Source: Brevundimonas sp. AAP58
Lineage (GTDB): Bacteria; Pseudomonadota; Alphaproteobacteria; Caulobacterales; Caulobacteraceae
DNA length: 52,731 bases
Direction: 5' to 3'
NCBI RefSeq assembly: GCF_001295975.1
Contig: NZ_LJHU01000042.1
Coordinates: 1-52,731, forward strand
Part shown: in pieces, positions 44,424 to 52,413 of the stretch
How positions within the stretch are numbered: position 1 is the stretch's first letter
Layout of the letters: every line of letters starts with the position of its first letter
Made by a program: the position numbers and the translations under genes
Notes under the pieces: generated by a model
What the model was told of the DNA's origin: nothing
Database searches by the model: none
What the model saw: only the letters and a program-made list of their open reading frames with translations

Positions 44424-44600
44424 CGCTAGGTCAGTCCGGGCCTGCGCCAAATCGCCGGTGCGGCGTCCAATCGCTTGGCAAGCGGGGGTGCGGGCGATAA
44501 GGACCGCGTGAAATCGTCGATCCCTGTCGTTTCAGGGGCGACGCCGGGTCCGCGCTTCCCCGCCAGGTCCGGTTTACTGAGCAGGATGAGGAACAATCGC

Positions 44601-45602
44601 ATGCGTCTGGGCAAGCGCGCCCTGAACGGGATCGTCGGCGGCATCGCCACGGCCTCGCTCGCCGCCTTCTTCGCCGCGCCCGCCTGGGCGCAAGACCTGA
44701 TGGGCCAGCCTACCCCGGGCAATATCGGACTGCAGCCGGCGGCCTCGCCTGTGATGCATCAGGCGACCACCTTTCATAATGCCATCCTGATGCCGATCAT
44801 CGTCGGAATCTCGCTGCTGGTCTTGGGCCTGCTGGCCTGGGTCGTGTTCCGCTACAACGCCAAGGCCAATCCGACCCCGGCCAAGTGGAGCCACAACACC
44901 CTGGTGGAGATCGTCTGGACGGTGTTGCCGGTCATGATCCTGGTCGGCATCTCCCTGTTCTCGTTCCGCCTGCTGTTCGCCTATCATAACATGCCAACGC
45001 CGGACCTGACGGTGAAGGCGACCGGCAACCAGTGGAACTGGGCCTATGAGTACCCGGACCAGGGCGTGCCGGAATACATCTCCAACATGCTGCCGGAAGC
45101 CGAGGCCCAGGCCCAGGGCGTGCCCTATCGCCTGGCCGTAGATGAGCCCATCGTCGTGCCAGTGGGCAAGACGGTGCGTGTCCTCGTGACCGCCGCCGAC
45201 GTGATCCACGCCTTCGCCCTGCCGGCGTTCGGGCTGAAGACCGACGCAATCCCGGGCCGGGTCAACGAGACCTGGTTCCGTGCCGAGCGTACGGGCATCT
45301 TCTACGGCCAGTGTTCGGAACTGTGCGGCGTCGATCACGCCTTCATGCCGATCCAGATCAATGTCGTGACCGAGGCCGAGTTCGCCGACTGGGTCGCTTC
45401 CAAGGGCGGATCGATGACCCCGGCCACCGCCGCCGAGGCTCCGGGCGGAACGGCCGCTCAAGTCGCCGCCGGCACGACCGGCGCCCCGACCGAGGCTCCG
45501 GCCGCCGCCGACGCGGCCCAGCCGGCCGTCGCCGAAGCCCCGAACCCCGCCGCGCCCAGCGCTGGAGCGGCCTCCGCTCCAGACGCCGCGCCCGCGCAGT
45601 AA
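44601..45602 (+). CDS. coxB: Cytochrome c oxidase subunit II
   Basis: A 333-residue protein: signal peptide (ending APAWAQD), two TMs ([21 protein letters not shown] and [20 protein letters not shown]), then the periplasmic cupredoxin domain. The binuclear CuA ligands are intact in [12 protein letters not shown], with an upstream HAF His and QWNWAYEYP electron-entry region. A 65-residue Ala/Pro-rich tail follows the domain. ATG 44601 is chosen because GAGGA at 44588-44592 fits it; ATG 44586 is the alternative. It is 20 bp upstream of ctaD. Confidence 0.95.
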   Translation: MRLGKRALNGIVGGIATASLAAFFAAPAWAQDLMGQPTPGNIGLQPAASPVMHQATTFHNAILMPIIVGISLLVLGLLAWVVFRYNAKANPTPAKWSHNTLVEIVWTVLPVMILVGISLFSFRLLFAYHNMPTPDLTVKATGNQWNWAYEYPDQGVPEYISNMLPEAEAQAQGVPYRLAVDEPIVVPVGKTVRVLVTAADVIHAFALPAFGLKTDAIPGRVNETWFRAERTGIFYGQCSELCGVDHAFMPIQINVVTEAEFADWVASKGGSMTPATAAEAPGGTAAQVAAGTTGAPTEAPAAADAAQPAVAEAPNPAAPSAGAASAPDAAPAQ

Positions 45603-45622
45603 TCGTCAGACCGAAAACGATC

Positions 45623-47302
45623 ATGGCCACCGACATCACCGCCGACACCCACATCGCTCCCGGGCATGACGCCCATGCGGAGCACGACCACAAGCCGGGC
45701 TTCTTCACCCGCTGGTTCCTGTCCACCAACCATAAGGACATCGGGACGCTGTATCTGATCTTCGCCATTATGGCGGGTATCGTTGGCGGGATCCTGTCAG
45801 GCTTCATCCGGCTGGAGCTGGCCGAGCCGGGCATCCAGTGGTTCGTGCCCGGGGGCCTGATCGAACAGCTCGGGATCGTCGAAGCCTCCAAGCACGGCTA
45901 CAACGTCACCGTCACGGCCCACGCCCTGATCATGATCTTCTTCATGGTCATGCCGGCGATGATCGGCGGCTTCGGCAACTGGTTCGTGCCCATCATGATC
46001 GGGGCGCCCGACATGGCCTTCCCGCGCATGAACAACGTCTCGTTCTGGCTGCTGGTCTCGGCCTGGGTGCTGCTGTGCCTGTCGCTGTTCGTGGACGGCG
46101 GACCGGGTCGCGGCTTCGGCGGCGGCTGGACCATCTATCCGCCGCTCTCGACCAGCGGCCACACGGGTCCGGCCATGGATCTGGCGATCTTCTCGCTGCA
46201 CGTGGCGGGTGCCTCGTCGATCCTGGGCGCGATCAACTTCATCACCACCATCTTCAACATGCGGGCGCCGGGCATGACGTTGCACCGGATGCCGCTGTTC
46301 GCGTGGTCGGTGCTGGTCACCGCCTTCCTGCTTCTGCTGTCGCTGCCGGTTCTGGCGGGCGCCATCACCATGCTGCTGACGGACCGCAACTTCGGCACCA
46401 GCTTCTTCGATCCCGCCGGCGGTGGTGATCCAGTGATGTTCCAGCACCTGTTCTGGTTCTTCGGCCACCCCGAGGTCTACATCCTGATCCTGCCGGGCTT
46501 CGGCATCATCAGCCACATCGTCTCGACCTTCTCCAAGAAGCCGGTGTTCGGCTACCTGGCGATGGCCTACGCCATGGTCGCCATCGGCTTCGTCGGCTTC
46601 ATCGTGTGGGCCCACCACATGTACACGGTCGGCATGAGCGTGAACCTTCGCGCCTACTTCATCGCCGCGACCATGATCATCGCGGTTCCGACGGGCGTGA
46701 AGATCTTCAGCTGGATCGCGACCATGTGGGGCGGCTCGCTCAGCTTCAAGACGCCCATGCTCTGGGCGATCGGCTTCATCTTCCTGTTCACGGTGGGCGG
46801 TGTGACCGGCGTGGTCCTGTCGAACGCCGGCATCGACTACAGCCTGCACGACACCTACTACGTCGTGGCGCACTTCCACTATGTGCTGTCGCTGGGCGCT
46901 GTCTTCGCCATCTTCGCGGGCTTCTACTACTGGTTCGAGAAGATGTTCGGCGTGAAGTACAACGAGTTCCTGGGCGCGCTGCACTTCTGGATCATGTTCG
47001 TCGGCGTGAACGTGATCTTCTTCCCGCAGCACTTCCTGGGCCTGCAGGGCATGCCGCGCCGCTACATCGACTACCCGGAGGCCTACACCCTGTGGAACCA
47101 GGTCTCGTCGTGGGGCTATGCCATCACCGCGGTCGGCGTGGTCGTGTTCCTGATCGTGCTGATCGAGGCGGCCGTCCGTCGCCGCGCCGGTGTCGCCAAC
47201 CCCTGGGGCGAGGGTGCCACGACCCTGGAATGGACCCTGTCCAGCCCGCCGCCGCATCACCAGTTCAACGAACTGCCGGTCGTCAAGGCCGACAGCCACT
47301 AA
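45623..47302 (+). CDS. ctaD: Cytochrome c oxidase subunit I
   Basis: A 559-residue, 12-TM haem-copper oxidase of the aa3 type. Haem and CuB ligands are visible: [37 protein letters not shown] (His-Tyr cross-link), AHHMYTVG and HFHYVLSLG. The K/D-channel pattern around NNVSFWLL and the GHPEVY Tyr mark type A. It reduces O2 to water and pumps protons. Subunit III, ctaB and ctaG do not follow; a repeat element lies directly downstream. Confidence 0.97.
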   Translation: MATDITADTHIAPGHDAHAEHDHKPGFFTRWFLSTNHKDIGTLYLIFAIMAGIVGGILSGFIRLELAEPGIQWFVPGGLIEQLGIVEASKHGYNVTVTAHALIMIFFMVMPAMIGGFGNWFVPIMIGAPDMAFPRMNNVSFWLLVSAWVLLCLSLFVDGGPGRGFGGGWTIYPPLSTSGHTGPAMDLAIFSLHVAGASSILGAINFITTIFNMRAPGMTLHRMPLFAWSVLVTAFLLLLSLPVLAGAITMLLTDRNFGTSFFDPAGGGDPVMFQHLFWFFGHPEVYILILPGFGIISHIVSTFSKKPVFGYLAMAYAMVAIGFVGFIVWAHHMYTVGMSVNLRAYFIAATMIIAVPTGVKIFSWIATMWGGSLSFKTPMLWAIGFIFLFTVGGVTGVVLSNAGIDYSLHDTYYVVAHFHYVLSLGAVFAIFAGFYYWFEKMFGVKYNEFLGALHFWIMFVGVNVIFFPQHFLGLQGMPRRYIDYPEAYTLWNQVSSWGYAITAVGVVVFLIVLIEAAVRRRAGVANPWGEGATTLEWTLSSPPPHHQFNELPVVKADSH

Positions 47303-47500
47303 GAGGATCACAATCCTCACCCGCGTAGCGGGGGAGGGGGACCAGCCGAAGGCTGGTGGAGGGGGCGGCTCCAGAAACGGTGTGCGCTTCCGCCCCCTCC
47401 ACCATCCTTCGCCAAGTGGCTTCGGATGGTCCCCTCCTTGGCTCGGCTGCGCCGCCCCTGCGTCGACCCCCGTTCCGCTACGCTCCGCGGGGGAGGATTT
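47303..47500. repeat. Palindromic intergenic repeat element after ctaD
   Basis: About 200 bp without a gene, built of nested inverted repeats. There is a GAGGAT/ATCCTC hairpin right after the ctaD stop (47303-47318), CCCGC/GCGGG (47320-47332), CCAGCC/GGCTGG (47342-47356) and a perfect 14-bp pair (47355-47368 with 47390-47403). A second hairpin CCATCC/GGATGG sits at 47402-47429. The right end carries a partial copy of the CCGC-TACGC-GGGGGAGG unit. It resembles dispersed CCCGCGTAGCGGGGGAGG-type repeats of Caulobacterales (from memory). Confidence 0.75.
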
Positions 47501-47502
47501 TC

Positions 47503-47907
47503 TCAGTTCAGAACGCGCCCGCCGGGAACGTCGAGGCTGAAGGCCGGGATCGTCGCCTCGAAGGAGCGGCCCGTGGCGTCGGCCATCATGAACGCCCCCT
47601 CCATCGTGCCGGACGGCGTCGGGAGCGGGCAGCCCGAGGCGTAGGAGTAGCTGTCGCCCGGTGGGATGACCGGCTGTTCGCCGACCACGCCGGGGCCACG
47701 CACCGTCTCCACATGGCCGGTGGCGTCGGTGATGATCCAGCGCCGCGCCATCAGCTGGACGGTCTCCCGACCCCGGTTCTCGATCTCGACCTGATAGGCC
47801 CAGACCCAGCGGCCCTCGTCCGGATCGGACTGGCCCGCGAGGTAAGCGGGGCGCACGCGGACGACGACGCCCTGGGTTTCGGCTTCGTAAGGCGGGCTGT
47901 CGTGCAT
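47503..47907 (-). CDS. apaG: ApaG domain protein
   Basis: A 134-residue protein with the ApaG fold: VVVRVRPAYLAGQSDPDEGRWVWAYQVEIENRG, VQLMARRWIITDATG and GPGVVGEQPVIPPGDSYSYASGCPLPTPSGTMEGAF, including the GxVGxxP loop. ApaG is linked to Co2+/Mg2+ homeostasis in Salmonella; the biochemical role is unclear. The gene diverges from the dCTP deaminase gene with 89 bp between starts. Confidence 0.95.
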   Translation of the reverse strand: MHDSPPYEAETQGVVVRVRPAYLAGQSDPDEGRWVWAYQVEIENRGRETVQLMARRWIITDATGHVETVRGPGVVGEQPVIPPGDSYSYASGCPLPTPSGTMEGAFMMADATGRSFEATIPAFSLDVPGGRVLN

Positions 47908-47996
47908 GGGCCGATGGTCGCGCCGGACTGTGACCGTTTCAAGCGCGGTCGCCCGAAAGCTGTTTCCGGCGCGGATCGCCGTGTATGCGATGGCGC

Positions 47997-49019
47997 ATGA
48001 CCCTGACCTACGACCGCCCCGGCATCCTGCCGTGCCAGACCATCGAGACCCTGATCGCCACGGGCGCGATCACCTCGGCCACGCCGTTCGACTCCGATCA
48101 GGTCCAGCCCGCGTCTCTGGATCTGCGGCTGTCCGACCGCGCCTGGCGCGTGCGGGCGTCCTTCCTGCCCGGACGGCGGCTGGTGAGCGAGCGGATCGCC
48201 GATGTGGAGATGCACCCGATCGACCTGTCCAAGGGCGTCGTGCTGGAGAAGGGCTGCGTCTATATCGCCGAGCTGCAGGAGCGGCTGGCCCTGCCGCCGG
48301 GGCTGATCGCGCGGGCCAACCCCAAGAGCTCGACGGGACGGGTCGACGTCTTCGTGCGGTTGCTGACCGACCGGGGCGGGTCGTTCGACGACGTGGAGGC
48401 GGGATACGAGGGGCCGCTGTATCTGGAGATCGCGCCGCAGACCTTCTCCATCCTGGTGCGGCCGGGCACGCGGCTCAACCAGCTCAGGCTCAAGGCCGGG
48501 GAACCGCCGAAGCTGGAGACGCGATCGGTCGGCGTCGACCTGCAGGGCGGGGATATCGTCGGCTTCCGGGGGCGTCGGCACGCGGGCGTGGTCGATCTGG
48601 ACCATATCGACGGGCATGACCCGAAGGACTTCTGGGAGCCGCTGACCCTGCGGCGCGGCGAGCTGCTGCTGGACCCGGGCGAGTTCTACATTCTTGCCTC
48701 GAGCGACGACGTGGAGATCCCGGTCGATCAGGCCGCCGAGATGACGCCGATCGATCCCAGCGTGGGTGAGTTCCGGGTGCATTACGCGGGCTTCTTCGAC
48801 CCCGGCTTCGGCACGGACGAGGCCCACGGCGCGGGATCGAAGGGGGTGCTGGAGGTGCGCACGCACGACACGCCGTTCCTGCTGGAGCATGGCCAGATCG
48901 TCGCCCGGCTGGTCTATGAACCGCTGACGGAGCGGCCGACGCGGCTCTATGGCGAGGGCGGCAGCCACTATCAGCGGCAGGGGCTGAAGTTGTCGAAGCA
49001 TTTCCGGGCGTGGAGATGA
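47997..49019 (+). CDS. dcd: 2'-deoxycytidine 5'-triphosphate deaminase (long alphaproteobacterial form)
   Basis: A 340-residue protein, nearly twice the E. coli Dcd length. It has two dUTPase-fold halves: the N-terminal half contains QVQPASLDLRLSD and ANPKSSTGRVDVFVR (the active-site PKSS-GR motif), and a second half contains GELLLDPGEFYILAS and GFFDPGFG. The latter motifs are typical of Dcd/Dut C-terminal parts, suggesting an internal duplication. It turns dCTP into dUTP for thymidylate supply. ATG 47997 is preferred; ATG 47985 is an alternative. The stop overlaps the next gene (ATGA). Confidence 0.88.
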   Translation: MTLTYDRPGILPCQTIETLIATGAITSATPFDSDQVQPASLDLRLSDRAWRVRASFLPGRRLVSERIADVEMHPIDLSKGVVLEKGCVYIAELQERLALPPGLIARANPKSSTGRVDVFVRLLTDRGGSFDDVEAGYEGPLYLEIAPQTFSILVRPGTRLNQLRLKAGEPPKLETRSVGVDLQGGDIVGFRGRRHAGVVDLDHIDGHDPKDFWEPLTLRRGELLLDPGEFYILASSDDVEIPVDQAAEMTPIDPSVGEFRVHYAGFFDPGFGTDEAHGAGSKGVLEVRTHDTPFLLEHGQIVARLVYEPLTERPTRLYGEGGSHYQRQGLKLSKHFRAWR

Positions 49020-49297
49020 GTTGGCTCCGACGCCTGCTCATCAGACCTAAGCCGCCCGCGGAGGGCGACGAGTATCGCGTTGTGGCCCTGCTCTATAACG
49101 CTGTCGGATCGCGGTCCGCCGAGGTCAGGCTTTTCGACTCGGGACAGACTTACATCGTAGAGCGAGAAACGATCGAAGGCGTTCTCGTAGAGCGTCATAA
49201 TGGCGCAATGGTCGGCCCCTTTGCCTCTCCTCAGAAGGCGGAGCGCTTCATTACGTCTACCGACTGGTTCAATGAGGGTGTTCCACCATCGGCCTAG
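49016..49297 (+). CDS. Small hypothetical protein coupled to dcd
   Basis: A 93-residue protein I do not recognise. After a basic N-terminus (WLRRLLIRPKPP) comes a beta-rich stretch: YRVVALLYNAVGSRSAEVRLFDSGQTYIVE, VLVERHNGAMVGPFASPQKAERF. Codon use is less GC-rich than in dcd. ATG 49016 overlaps the dcd stop (ATGA), so it is read on the same message. Its own stop shares CTAG with the convergent MFS gene. No catalytic motif, TM or signal is seen. Confidence 0.65.
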   Translation: MSWLRRLLIRPKPPAEGDEYRVVALLYNAVGSRSAEVRLFDSGQTYIVERETIEGVLVERHNGAMVGPFASPQKAERFITSTDWFNEGVPPSA

Positions 49298-50589
49298 ACC
49301 AGCCGATCCGCCTTTCTGAGGTCAGGGAACAGCCTGGCCCACAGCCCCGTCGCCCCCAGTGCCCCGATCCCTCCGAACACCGCCGCGCCGATGGGGCCGA
49401 GGAAGCGGACCATGACGCCGGAATAGGCCTCGCCCAGTTCGTTGGAGGCACCGATGAACAGCATCGACACCGACGACACCCGGCCGCGCATGTGGTCGGG
49501 GGTGGAGAGCTGGATCAGGGTCTGGCGAATGTTGACGCTGATCATGTCGGCCGCCCCGCCGATGAACAGCGCCAGCGCCGAGAGCCACACGACCTTGCTG
49601 AGGCCGAACGTCAGGGTCGCCAGGCCGAAGACGGCGACCGAGGCGAACATCCAGACGCCGCCCTTGCTTGGGATGGGATAGCGCGACAGCAGCACGGCCA
49701 TAACCAGGGCGCCCACGCCGAACGAGGCGCGGAGCAGGCCGAAGCCCTCGGGGCCGACCTGAAGGATGTCGCGGGCGAAGATGGGCGTCAGCAACGCCAC
49801 CCCCGCGAACAGGACGACGATCAGATCGAGCGAGATGGCCCCCAACACGATCTTGGTGTTCCAGACGTAGGCGAGGCCTTCCTTGACCGACTGCCAGCGG
49901 CCGGGACCGCCTTCGATGCGCGGAGGCTCGCCGCTGGTGCGCATCAGGAGGAAGCAGAGGAGGCCGACGCCGAAGAGGGCGAGCGAGGTCCCGTAGGCGA
50001 GCGGCGTGGACAGGCCGACGATGACGCCGCCGAGCGCCGGGCCGGCGATGGCGCCGGTCTGGAAGGCGATCGACTGGGCGGCGATGGCGCGGGGAAGCGC
50101 CGCGCGGCCGACGACCATGGGCAGGAAGGCCTGGCTGGCGGGCGCGAGAAAGGCGCGGGACGCCCCGAAGCCGAAGGCGACGGCCAGAAGGCCCCACAGC
50201 GGCGGGTTGCCGTGGAGCGCCATGGCGAGGAAGGCGGCGGCGCAGGTTCCTTCAGCGACGATGGCCAGCATGACGGTGGTGCGGCGGTTCCTGCGGTCCG
50301 CCATCTCGCCGGCGGGCAGGGTCAGGGCCAGGAGCGGGATGAACTGGAACAGGCCGACGAGGCCCAAGTACAGGCTGGCCTGTTCGATCGGGTGATCGCG
50401 GCGCGCAATCTCATAGACCTGCCAAAGCAGGGCCGAAGACTGGATCTGGATGGCCAGCACCGCCGACAGCCGCCCCAGCCAGATCAGGCGGAAATCGCGG
50501 ATGGCCCAGGGGTTGGTTCCGTGAGCGGCCAGCGCGGCCTCGGCGGTGGGCTTGGTGATCGGCTCAGGCGCCTCGGGAGAGTCCGTCAC
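49294..50589 (-). CDS. MFS transporter (MFS_3/EntS-like)
   Basis: A 431-residue, roughly 12-TM protein. Loop motif LPAGEMADRRNRRTTVM, the PASQAFLPMVVGRAALPRAIAAQS segment and RGRVSSVSMLFIGASNELGEAYSG near the C-terminus are typical of the EntS/MFS_3 group that exports siderophores, macrolides and other compounds. The substrate is unknown. The start is GTG at 50589, overlapping the cupin stop (GTGA), so the two are translated together. The stop overlaps its convergent neighbour within CTAG. Confidence 0.88.
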   Translation of the reverse strand: MTDSPEAPEPITKPTAEAALAAHGTNPWAIRDFRLIWLGRLSAVLAIQIQSSALLWQVYEIARRDHPIEQASLYLGLVGLFQFIPLLALTLPAGEMADRRNRRTTVMLAIVAEGTCAAAFLAMALHGNPPLWGLLAVAFGFGASRAFLAPASQAFLPMVVGRAALPRAIAAQSIAFQTGAIAGPALGGVIVGLSTPLAYGTSLALFGVGLLCFLLMRTSGEPPRIEGGPGRWQSVKEGLAYVWNTKIVLGAISLDLIVVLFAGVALLTPIFARDILQVGPEGFGLLRASFGVGALVMAVLLSRYPIPSKGGVWMFASVAVFGLATLTFGLSKVVWLSALALFIGGAADMISVNIRQTLIQLSTPDHMRGRVSSVSMLFIGASNELGEAYSGVMVRFLGPIGAAVFGGIGALGATGLWARLFPDLRKADRLV

Positions 50590-51068
50590 GTCACCCGGCC
50601 GGCGCTGGTGTCATAGGGCGTGCCGTCCTTGTGGCGATAGGCGGTGTCGCCGTCGCCGGCGATCATCAGGTCGATGTCGGGATAGTCGACCGCGTCCTGA
50701 TCGGGATTTCGTCCGCCGACCTCAAGGATCACAGCGGGCTCGCTGGAGCGGTTGACCAGGTGATGGCCGTTGGCGACGCCCTTGGGAAAGCCCGCGCACT
50801 CGCCCGCGCGCAGCACCGTCTCGCCGTCATTGTCGATCAGCACGACTTCGCCCGAGACGACCCAGACGAACTCGTCCTCGGCTGTGTGCCAGTGCCGCTG
50901 CGACGACCAACCGCCGGGCGGAAGGATCAGGCGGTTGACGCCGAACTGGGTCAGGCCGACGGCGTTGCCCAGTCGCCGACGCCGACGTTCGCGGCAGGGG
51001 GCGTCGAAGGGCGGCGGATAGGCCGTGCCGTTGCGTTCGGGGGCTGCGTCGATGTCGATCTTGGGCAT
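50586..51068 (-). CDS. Cupin-domain protein
   Basis: A 160-residue single cupin. Motif 1 is HWHTAEDEFVWVVSGEVVLIDN and motif 2 GECAGFPKGVANGHHLVN, giving the usual His/Glu metal site. The C-terminal stretch (VDYPDIDLMIAGDGDTAYRHKDGTPY) is typical of a Caulobacterales family often annotated as dioxygenase-like or sugar-binding, without a proven reaction. ATG 51068 starts MPKIDIDAAPERNG; a longer frame exists but has no homology. It is coupled to the MFS gene and diverges from dapE. Confidence 0.88.
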   Translation of the reverse strand: MPKIDIDAAPERNGTAYPPPFDAPCRERRRRRLGNAVGLTQFGVNRLILPPGGWSSQRHWHTAEDEFVWVVSGEVVLIDNDGETVLRAGECAGFPKGVANGHHLVNRSSEPAVILEVGGRNPDQDAVDYPDIDLMIAGDGDTAYRHKDGTPYDTSAGRVT

Positions 51069-51092
51069 GGACTTCTCGCGGCTGCGAAGTCC
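51069..51092. promoter_or_regulatory. Inverted repeat between cupin and dapE
   Basis: GGACTTC and GAAGTCC (7 bp, perfect) flank a 10-bp spacer in a 41-bp gap between divergent genes, directly next to the cupin start codon. It could be an operator or part of the cupin leader. Evidence is the symmetry and position only. Confidence 0.35.
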
Positions 51093-51109
51093 CCCTAAAG
51101 CATGGTCGC

Positions 51110-52300
51110 ATGAGCGGCGCATCCCCCATCATCGATCCCGTCCAGCTGACGCGCGACCTGATCCGCCGACCCTCGGTCACGCCCGCCGACGAGGGCGCGA
51201 TGGACGTGCTGGAGCGGGTGCTGACGGGGCTCGGCTTCACCTGCCGCCGCATGGCCTTCGAGGGACCGGGCGGAGAGGGCGTGCACGCCCGGATCGAGAA
51301 CCTCTATGCCCGGCTGGGCACGGCGTCGCCCAACCTCTGTTTCGCGGGACATACCGACGTGGTGCCGACGGGGGATGCCGGGGCCTGGTCCTCGGCGCCG
51401 TTCGAGGCGGAGGTGAAGGACGGCGTCGTCATCGGTCGAGGCGCGGTCGACATGAAGGGCGGGATCGCCGCCTGGGTCGCGGCGGTGTCACGGGTGCTCG
51501 CGGATGGACCGCCGAAGGGCTCGCTGTCCTTCCTGATCACGGGCGACGAGGAAGGCCCGGCGCTGCACGGGACCAAGCGGGTGGTCGAGGCTCTGGCCGC
51601 CGAGGGCGAGGTGATCGACGCCTGCGTGGTGGGCGAGCCGTCGTCGCTGCAACGGCTGGGCGACACCATCAAGATCGGGCGGCGCGGGTCGCTGAACACC
51701 TGGATCACCGTCCACGGCAAGCAGGGGCATGTGGCCTATCCGGACCGGGCGGCGAACCCGGTGCCGGTGCTGGTGCGGCTGCTGGCGCGGCTGGACGCCC
51801 ATGGACTGGACGATGGGTATGAGGCGTTTCAGCCCTCGAACCTGGAGCTGACCACCATCGATGTCGGCAATCCGGCGACGAACGTCATTCCGGCCGAGGC
51901 GAAGGCGCGGCTGAACATCCGCTTCAATCCGGCCCAGACCGGCGACGGCCTGATCGACTGGCTGAACCGGGAGGCCGGGGCGGTGCAGGCCGAGACGGGG
52001 CTTCAGATCACGTTGGACCATATGTGTTCGGGCGAGGCTTTCCTGACGCCGGAAGGCTGGTTCACAGGCGCGGTGCAGGACGCGGTCGAGGCGGAGCTGG
52101 GCATCCGGCCGGAAGCCTCGACGACGGGGGGCACATCGGACGCCCGCTTCATCCGCGCCCTGTGTCCGGTGCTGGAGCTGGGACTGGTCGGCCAGACCAT
52201 GCACCAGATCGACGAGCGGGCGCCCGTCAGCGAGATCGAGGCCCTGACAGGGGCCTATCGGCGGGTCATCGAGATGGTCTTCGCCCGCGCGGAACCTTGA
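51110..52300 (+). CDS. dapE: Succinyl-diaminopimelate desuccinylase
   Basis: A 396-residue M20A zinc peptidase-type enzyme of lysine/peptidoglycan precursor synthesis, splitting N-succinyl-LL-diaminopimelate. Motifs: FAGHTDVVPTGD (His and Asp ligands), GRGAVDMKGGIAAW (bridging Asp), TGDEEGPALHGT (Glu general base) and VVGEPSS; the C-terminal STTGGTSDARFI and VGQTMHQIDE are diagnostic of DapE. Length is normal. ATG 51110 is 41 bp from the divergent cupin start. Confidence 0.95.
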   Translation: MSGASPIIDPVQLTRDLIRRPSVTPADEGAMDVLERVLTGLGFTCRRMAFEGPGGEGVHARIENLYARLGTASPNLCFAGHTDVVPTGDAGAWSSAPFEAEVKDGVVIGRGAVDMKGGIAAWVAAVSRVLADGPPKGSLSFLITGDEEGPALHGTKRVVEALAAEGEVIDACVVGEPSSLQRLGDTIKIGRRGSLNTWITVHGKQGHVAYPDRAANPVPVLVRLLARLDAHGLDDGYEAFQPSNLELTTIDVGNPATNVIPAEAKARLNIRFNPAQTGDGLIDWLNREAGAVQAETGLQITLDHMCSGEAFLTPEGWFTGAVQDAVEAELGIRPEASTTGGTSDARFIRALCPVLELGLVGQTMHQIDERAPVSEIEALTGAYRRVIEMVFARAEP

Positions 52301-52413
52301 AGAGACGGCCTTTCCCGGTCATATAGGAACGGCGAGGGAACGCGGCGGATGACCGCGCGCTGTCCCTTGAGACGCGCAAGACACTTTTTGAACCACATAA
52401 GGAACCGACGCCC
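52301..52413 (+). promoter_or_regulatory. infC leader with overlapping hairpins
   Basis: Two hairpins share bases and cannot form together: CGCGG (52341-52345) with CCGCG (52353-52357), or GCGCG (52355-52359) with CGCGC (52373-52377). The second is followed by ACACTTTTTG. This resembles a weak attenuator layout in the leader of infC. A Shine-Dalgarno (TAAGGA, 52398-52403) follows. Only structure by eye; no known RNA family is claimed. Confidence 0.3.

Noticed and set aside
45797-47320. 507-codon minus-strand frame opposite ctaD
   Set aside because: Rich in His, Asp, Glu and Arg from reversed membrane-protein codons; ctaD is certain.
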